64,000 nt of DNA. Source: CAVVIG01 sp050249955. Its GTDB lineage: Bacteria > Acidobacteriota > Vicinamibacteria > Vicinamibacterales > CAVVIG01. The notes under the pieces are model-generated. The model did not search any database. It saw only the letters and a program-made list of their open reading frames with translations, and was not told the DNA's origin. The position numbers and the translations under genes are program-made. Below, piece after piece: positions 60,769 to 64,000 of the stretch. How positions within the stretch are numbered: position 1 is the stretch's first letter; each line of letters starts with the position of its first letter. The stretch covers positions 124,001 to 188,000 of the forward strand of contig JBFWPN010000007.1 of the NCBI GenBank assembly GCA_050249955.1. The letters are read 5' to 3'.

Positions 60769-62139
60769 CTATGCGGCGTCGTCCCGCTCCAATCGCGGGA
60801 ACACCATCGACATCAGCCACACCAGCGTACCCACGACGAGCAGGAGCATGGCCCAGCGCATCGAGGGGACGAACAGCCGCGCATCGAACTGCGGCAGCGT
60901 GCCGGCGATGTCGTACTGCATCAGCTGGCTGCCGCGTTCGAGTGTCCAGTTCCAGGCCGTGTTGGCGACGAACGCGGACAGCAGGATGGTGCCGGCCCGT
61001 TCGCGCCCGGCGAAGGGGTACTTGAACAGGAGCGCCGTCAGGCCCACGAACACCGTAATCACCAGCAACTGACCCAGTTCGACCCCCACGTTGAACGACA
61101 GCAGGGAGGTGAGCATGTGGCCGCCGGCGAACTGCAGCGTTTCGCGCAGCGCGAACGAGAAGCCGAAGCCGTGCACCAGGCCGAAGCCGAACGTGATCAG
61201 CCAGCGCCGCTTCGGCGACACGTCGAGCGCGTTCTCCACCGCCATGTACACGATCGAGATGGCGATGAGCGTCTCGATGAGCGGCGGGAACCACAGCGTG
61301 TCCGGGGCGAAGTTGAACGCCGAGGCGATGAGCGTGACCGAGTGGGCAATCGTGAAGGAAGTGACGATGGCGACCAGCGGACGGAGGCGTCGGACCGGAA
61401 TGACCAGGCACGCCAGGAACAGCAGGTGGTCGATGCCGTCGAGGATGTGCTGGAAGCCGAGGCCGATGAACCGGAGTGCGGCCTGGGTCCAGCGGGGGTC
61501 GAGCCGGACGATGCCCGGGTTGCCGCGGTAGTCGAAGGCGCGGACGGCGCCGTCGGCGGTGACGAACCGGAGCACCGTCTGCGTCCGCTGCCCGAGCCGT
61601 GCCAGGGTGGGTTCGAGCGCGAACCGGGAGCGGTCGGACTGGATGGGATATTCGAAGACCGTATCGAGCATCGCCTGCTGCCAGACGATGTCGATGCCGT
61701 CGGCCATCCGGGGTCCGAGGACCAGCTTGAGTGCCTGGTCGTAGTCGGCGAACGACCGGTCCGACGGGAGCGAGGCGCGGACGGCGACCAACTGCTGGCC
61801 GCTCAGGGGCTCGTCGTTCTCGTAGACCTTGAGGTCCCTGGCCACCCAGGTCATGGCCGCCTGCCGCAGGCTCGGGTCGGCATCGCGGATGGTGAGGTAG
61901 CCGGGGCCATGGAGGGGGAAGTCCATGTCCTGCATGGCCACCATCGGCACGCGAACCAGGACCCGCAGCCGGTTTCCCTCCGGCTTCACGAGCACCCGGA
62001 CGATGACGTCGGTGGGCACGTCGTGGGCGCGGATGACCGCGGATGCCGCCAGGGCCAGGCCGAGCGCCAGGGCCACCGTCCGGAGGGGCCCGAGGCGGCG
62101 GAAGGAGGCCGCCAGGGCGGCTAGATTGAGCCGATGCAT
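60769..62139 (-). CDS. HupE/UreJ-family membrane protein with a large exported domain
   Basis: 456 residues from ATG at 62139; an ATG at 62169 is in frame. Signal peptide to about 38, exported domain (about 40-230), then a HupE/UreJ_2 membrane domain (about 235-450) with GFQHILDGIDHLLFLACLVIPV, VTSFTIAHSVTLIASAF, FGFGLVHGFGFSFAL and SFNVGVELGQLLVI. The conserved His residues (HILDGIDH, AHS, HGFGF) are those linked to metal in nickel-handling HupE/UreJ proteins. Many environmental bacteria carry this long form without hydrogenase or urease. Operon with the PCuAC-like gene. Confidence 0.85.
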   Translation of the reverse strand: MHRLNLAALAASFRRLGPLRTVALALGLALAASAVIRAHDVPTDVIVRVLVKPEGNRLRVLVRVPMVAMQDMDFPLHGPGYLTIRDADPSLRQAAMTWVARDLKVYENDEPLSGQQLVAVRASLPSDRSFADYDQALKLVLGPRMADGIDIVWQQAMLDTVFEYPIQSDRSRFALEPTLARLGQRTQTVLRFVTADGAVRAFDYRGNPGIVRLDPRWTQAALRFIGLGFQHILDGIDHLLFLACLVIPVRRLRPLVAIVTSFTIAHSVTLIASAFNFAPDTLWFPPLIETLIAISIVYMAVENALDVSPKRRWLITFGFGLVHGFGFSFALRETLQFAGGHMLTSLLSFNVGVELGQLLVITVFVGLTALLFKYPFAGRERAGTILLSAFVANTAWNWTLERGSQLMQYDIAGTLPQFDARLFVPSMRWAMLLLVVGTLVWLMSMVFPRLERDDAA

Positions 62140-62167
62140 AAATTTCGTCGCATTTGACAGGGTCGTC

Positions 62168-62173
62168 ATTATA
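62168..62173 (-). promoter_or_regulatory. Consensus TATAAT -10 element upstream of the HupE gene
   Basis: An exact -10 hexamer on the minus strand. Initiation about 6 nt downstream would give a leader of roughly 20 nt to the ATG at 62139, and would exclude the ATG at 62169. The -35 region is not recognisable. Confidence 0.4.
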
Positions 62174-62257
62174 CTTTCGGCCGTCGGGCTCCGAACCGCG
62201 CGGTGTGTTTTGCCGTCGAGGCGTTCGACTCCATCACATTTCGAGGGAGGATCGAGG

Positions 62258-63538
62258 ATGAATCGTATCGGCAGACTCGCGTTTGGATTATCGCTGCTCG
62301 GGTTCGTGGCGGCGTGCAGCGCCCCGGCACCGGCCGGCAACGCCGGCGGTGCGGGTGAACCCGCGCTCAGCCAGGACATGGCGGCTGAGGGCATGGTGCC
62401 CACGTTCGAGGTGGACCCGTTCTTCCCCAAGAACCTGCCGAACCACTGGCTGCAGGGTCCGATCATCGGCGTCGACGTCGACTCGACTGACACGGTGTGG
62501 ATCGTCCATCGCAACACGCCGGACCAGTTCGTGGCGTCCACGGAAGTGGGCGCCATCCAGAACCCCAAGCTGAGCGAGTGCTGCGCCATCGGGCCGGCGG
62601 TCATGGCCTACGACCAGCAGGGTAACCTGGTGCAGAGCTGGGGCGGTGTCGGCACCGAGAACGGCGGCCCCTACACCTGGCCGGCGTCGAACCACGGCAT
62701 CACCATCGACCACATGGACAACGTGTGGATCGGCGGCAACGGCCCTGGCGACTCGCACGTCCTGAAGTTCACCAAGGACGGGAAGTTCCTGGCGCAGTTC
62801 GGCAAGCCCGGCGCCCGCAAGACCGGTGAGAAGGACGGCCAGCCGATTTACACCCGGAACAGCAGCGACCAGGAGAGCTTCGGTCGCGTGGCGAAGATCG
62901 GCATCGACGCCGAAGCCAACGAGGCGTACATCGCCGACGGCTACTTCAACCGCCGCATCGCGGTGCTCGACGTGAGCACGGGCGCCATGAAGCGGTTCTG
63001 GGGCGCTTACGGCAACAAGCCGGACGACGCCGACCTGCCGCGCTACGCGGAGGGCGAGACGCCGCAGAAGACCTTCCGCGGCCCGGTGCACTGCTCGGAG
63101 ATCTCGAAGGACGGCTTCGTCTACGTCTGCGACCGGAACGCCGACCGTATCCAGGTCTTCCAGAAGAACGGCACGTTCGTCAGCGAGCACATCATCGCGC
63201 CGGCCACGCTGTCGCAGGGTTCGACCTGGGACATCGACTTCTCGCACGACCCCGCGCAGCGCTTCATCTACCTGGCTGACGGCCAGAACATGAAGGTCTA
63301 CATCATCGAGCGCAAGACGATGAAGGTGCTGACGGCGTTCGGCGACGGTGGTCGCCAGCCGGGCATGTTCTTCGCGGTCCACAGCCTTGCCGTGGACAGC
63401 AAGGGCAACATCTACACGACGGAGACCTACGAGGGTTCGCGCCTCCAGCGCTTCATCTTCAAGGGCATGGCGCCGGTGCCGGCGGGTGCCGAGGGTGAGA
63501 AGAGCCAGGGCGTGCTCTGGCCGAAGGACAAGCGCTAG
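62258..63538 (+). CDS. NHL-repeat (beta-propeller) lipoprotein
   Basis: 426 residues, GGGAGG 7 nt before the ATG. The lipoprotein signal MNRIGRLAFGLSLLGFVAAC is followed by a Gly/Ala/Pro linker and NHL-type blades: DSTDTVWIVHR, NVWIGGNGPGDSHVLKFTKDGKFLAQFGKPG, ANEAYIADGYFNRRIAVLDVSTG, DGFVYVCDRNADRIQVFQKNGTF, AVDSKGNIYTTETYEGSRLQRFIFKG. Same architecture as the lipoprotein at 7083. Transcribed alone and ended by a strong terminator, which suggests high expression. Function unknown; a periplasmic binding or lyase-like role has been proposed for NHL propellers in general. Confidence 0.88.
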   Translation: MNRIGRLAFGLSLLGFVAACSAPAPAGNAGGAGEPALSQDMAAEGMVPTFEVDPFFPKNLPNHWLQGPIIGVDVDSTDTVWIVHRNTPDQFVASTEVGAIQNPKLSECCAIGPAVMAYDQQGNLVQSWGGVGTENGGPYTWPASNHGITIDHMDNVWIGGNGPGDSHVLKFTKDGKFLAQFGKPGARKTGEKDGQPIYTRNSSDQESFGRVAKIGIDAEANEAYIADGYFNRRIAVLDVSTGAMKRFWGAYGNKPDDADLPRYAEGETPQKTFRGPVHCSEISKDGFVYVCDRNADRIQVFQKNGTFVSEHIIAPATLSQGSTWDIDFSHDPAQRFIYLADGQNMKVYIIERKTMKVLTAFGDGGRQPGMFFAVHSLAVDSKGNIYTTETYEGSRLQRFIFKGMAPVPAGAEGEKSQGVLWPKDKR

Positions 63539-63570
63539 TCCGCAGTCCCCGTCTCGACCCGTACACGCGA

Positions 63571-63607
63571 ACGCCCGCCGGCTTCATGCCGGCGGGCGTT
63601 TTCTTTT
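63571..63607 (+). terminator. Intrinsic terminator of the NHL lipoprotein gene
   Basis: A perfect 12-bp stem (63571-63582 with 63588-63599) and 5-nt loop, followed by a T-rich run (TTTTCTTTT). It lies between convergent genes; the T-tract orientation fits the plus-strand gene only. Confidence 0.9.
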
Positions 63608-63622
63608 GGGGGGTGCCTGGAC

Positions 63623-64000
63623 CTAGGTGGTCGTGAACGCTTCGATCTGGGCGTTGGTCAGCACGAAGGGGATGTTGGACGCCTTGTGGTCGTACTCGAA
63701 CCAGACCGACGCATGCGCGGTCTTGGTCACGATCGGCAGCGCGAAGTCCCCCTGCGGCAGTGCCGTCGTCACGACAATGGGCGTTCCGCCCTTCTTGATC
63801 TCGATCGGGACACTGAGCGGAAGGTTGAGGTGACCTGAGAGCGTGACCAGGTAGGTTACTTCGGTCGCGGCTGACAACCCCGCGGGTTTGGGGATGTACA
63901 GCCGCCAGTCACCGTTCAGGCCCGCCCAGCAGATGCAGTGATCCTGTATCGGGTTCACGTAGCCGTTGACGATCAGGGCACTCTTGCTGGCCGCGTGGTA
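63623..64000 (-). CDS. Hypothetical protein, C-terminal part (5' end outside window)
   Basis: The frame is open to the right edge, so the gene begins beyond base 64000; GTG at 63958 is probably internal. 125 C-terminal residues are visible, rich in beta-strand-like segments: HCICWAGLNGDWRLYIPKPAGLSAATEVTYLVTLSG, LPLSVPIEIKKGGTPIVVTTALPQGDFALPIVTKTAHASVWFEYDH. A CIC pair is present. No family is recognised. Confidence 0.55.
   Translation of the reverse strand, partial: YHAASKSALIVNGYVNPIQDHCICWAGLNGDWRLYIPKPAGLSAATEVTYLVTLSGHLNLPLSVPIEIKKGGTPIVVTTALPQGDFALPIVTKTAHASVWFEYDHKASNIPFVLTNAQIEAFTTT

Noticed and set aside
63623..63700. Bidirectional action of the terminator at 63571
   Set aside because: In the minus direction the stem is followed by a GC-rich stretch without a T-run, so only plus-strand termination is supported.

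Overview
This 64 kb window is GC-rich and gene-dense. It looks like the chromosome of a Gram-negative bacterium: outer-membrane TonB-dependent receptors, lipoproteins, a Tat-exported protein, periplasmic multiheme cytochromes and an orphan haem-copper oxidase subunit. The large Oar-type receptor, paired DUF1501/DUF1800 genes, NHL-repeat lipoproteins, several ECF sigma/anti-sigma pairs and frequent GTG starts suggest Acidobacteriota, perhaps the Vicinamibacteria. That placement is inference from gene content. I saw no rRNA, tRNA, CRISPR array, transposase or phage gene.

Left part (1-26 kb). An HlyD-type adaptor fragment is followed by nhaR-terC, then a lipoprotein/CotH kinase/PAS-histidine kinase run on the minus strand. 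A P-loop ATPase and small membrane protein run the other way. Next come an NHL lipoprotein; a YfiR / CHASE8 hybrid kinase / TonB receptor operon; an ECF sigma/anti-sigma pair with a DUF2892 protein; a PilB-like ATPase; a large DUF11-repeat surface protein with a barrel-like end; an EamA exporter; a fatty-acid desaturase; a two-component system; a type A2 cytochrome oxidase subunit I without partner subunits; a PilZ protein; a WYL regulator divergent from an uncharacterised gene; a methyltransferase; and a 58-residue zinc-ribbon protein.

Middle part (27-46 kb). After an AI-2E exporter and a second sigma/zinc-finger pair comes an island related to the E. coli ydjXYZ-ynjABCDEF region. A TVP38 protein, a MerA-like flavoprotein and a SelD-N-terminus-like flavoprotein face a ynjB-permease-permease-ynjD-ynjF operon across a short region holding a perfect inverted repeat. 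An Oar-type receptor and a TlpA-like thioredoxin follow. Then comes a five-gene block on the minus strand: a secreted Cys/His protein, an ECF sigma factor, an anti-sigma factor whose outer domain looks homologous to the secreted protein, a DUF3179 protein and a CusF plus heavy-metal-binding protein. It is divergent from a redoxin-DsbD fusion across a perfect 17-bp palindrome.

Right part (46-64 kb). A three-gene multiheme cytochrome / cytochrome b operon is followed by a Usp / Ca-type P-ATPase / Ca2+:cation antiporter / membrane protein operon. Next is a DUF1501-DUF1800-zinc protein-methyltransferase run; the DUF1501 stop codon lies inside a REP-like palindrome. A HupE protein with a copper-ligand-less PCuAC-like protein, an NHL lipoprotein with a strong intrinsic terminator, and a partial gene at the right edge close the window. 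Most operons are tight, with 1-14 nt ATGA, GTGA or TGATG overlaps.
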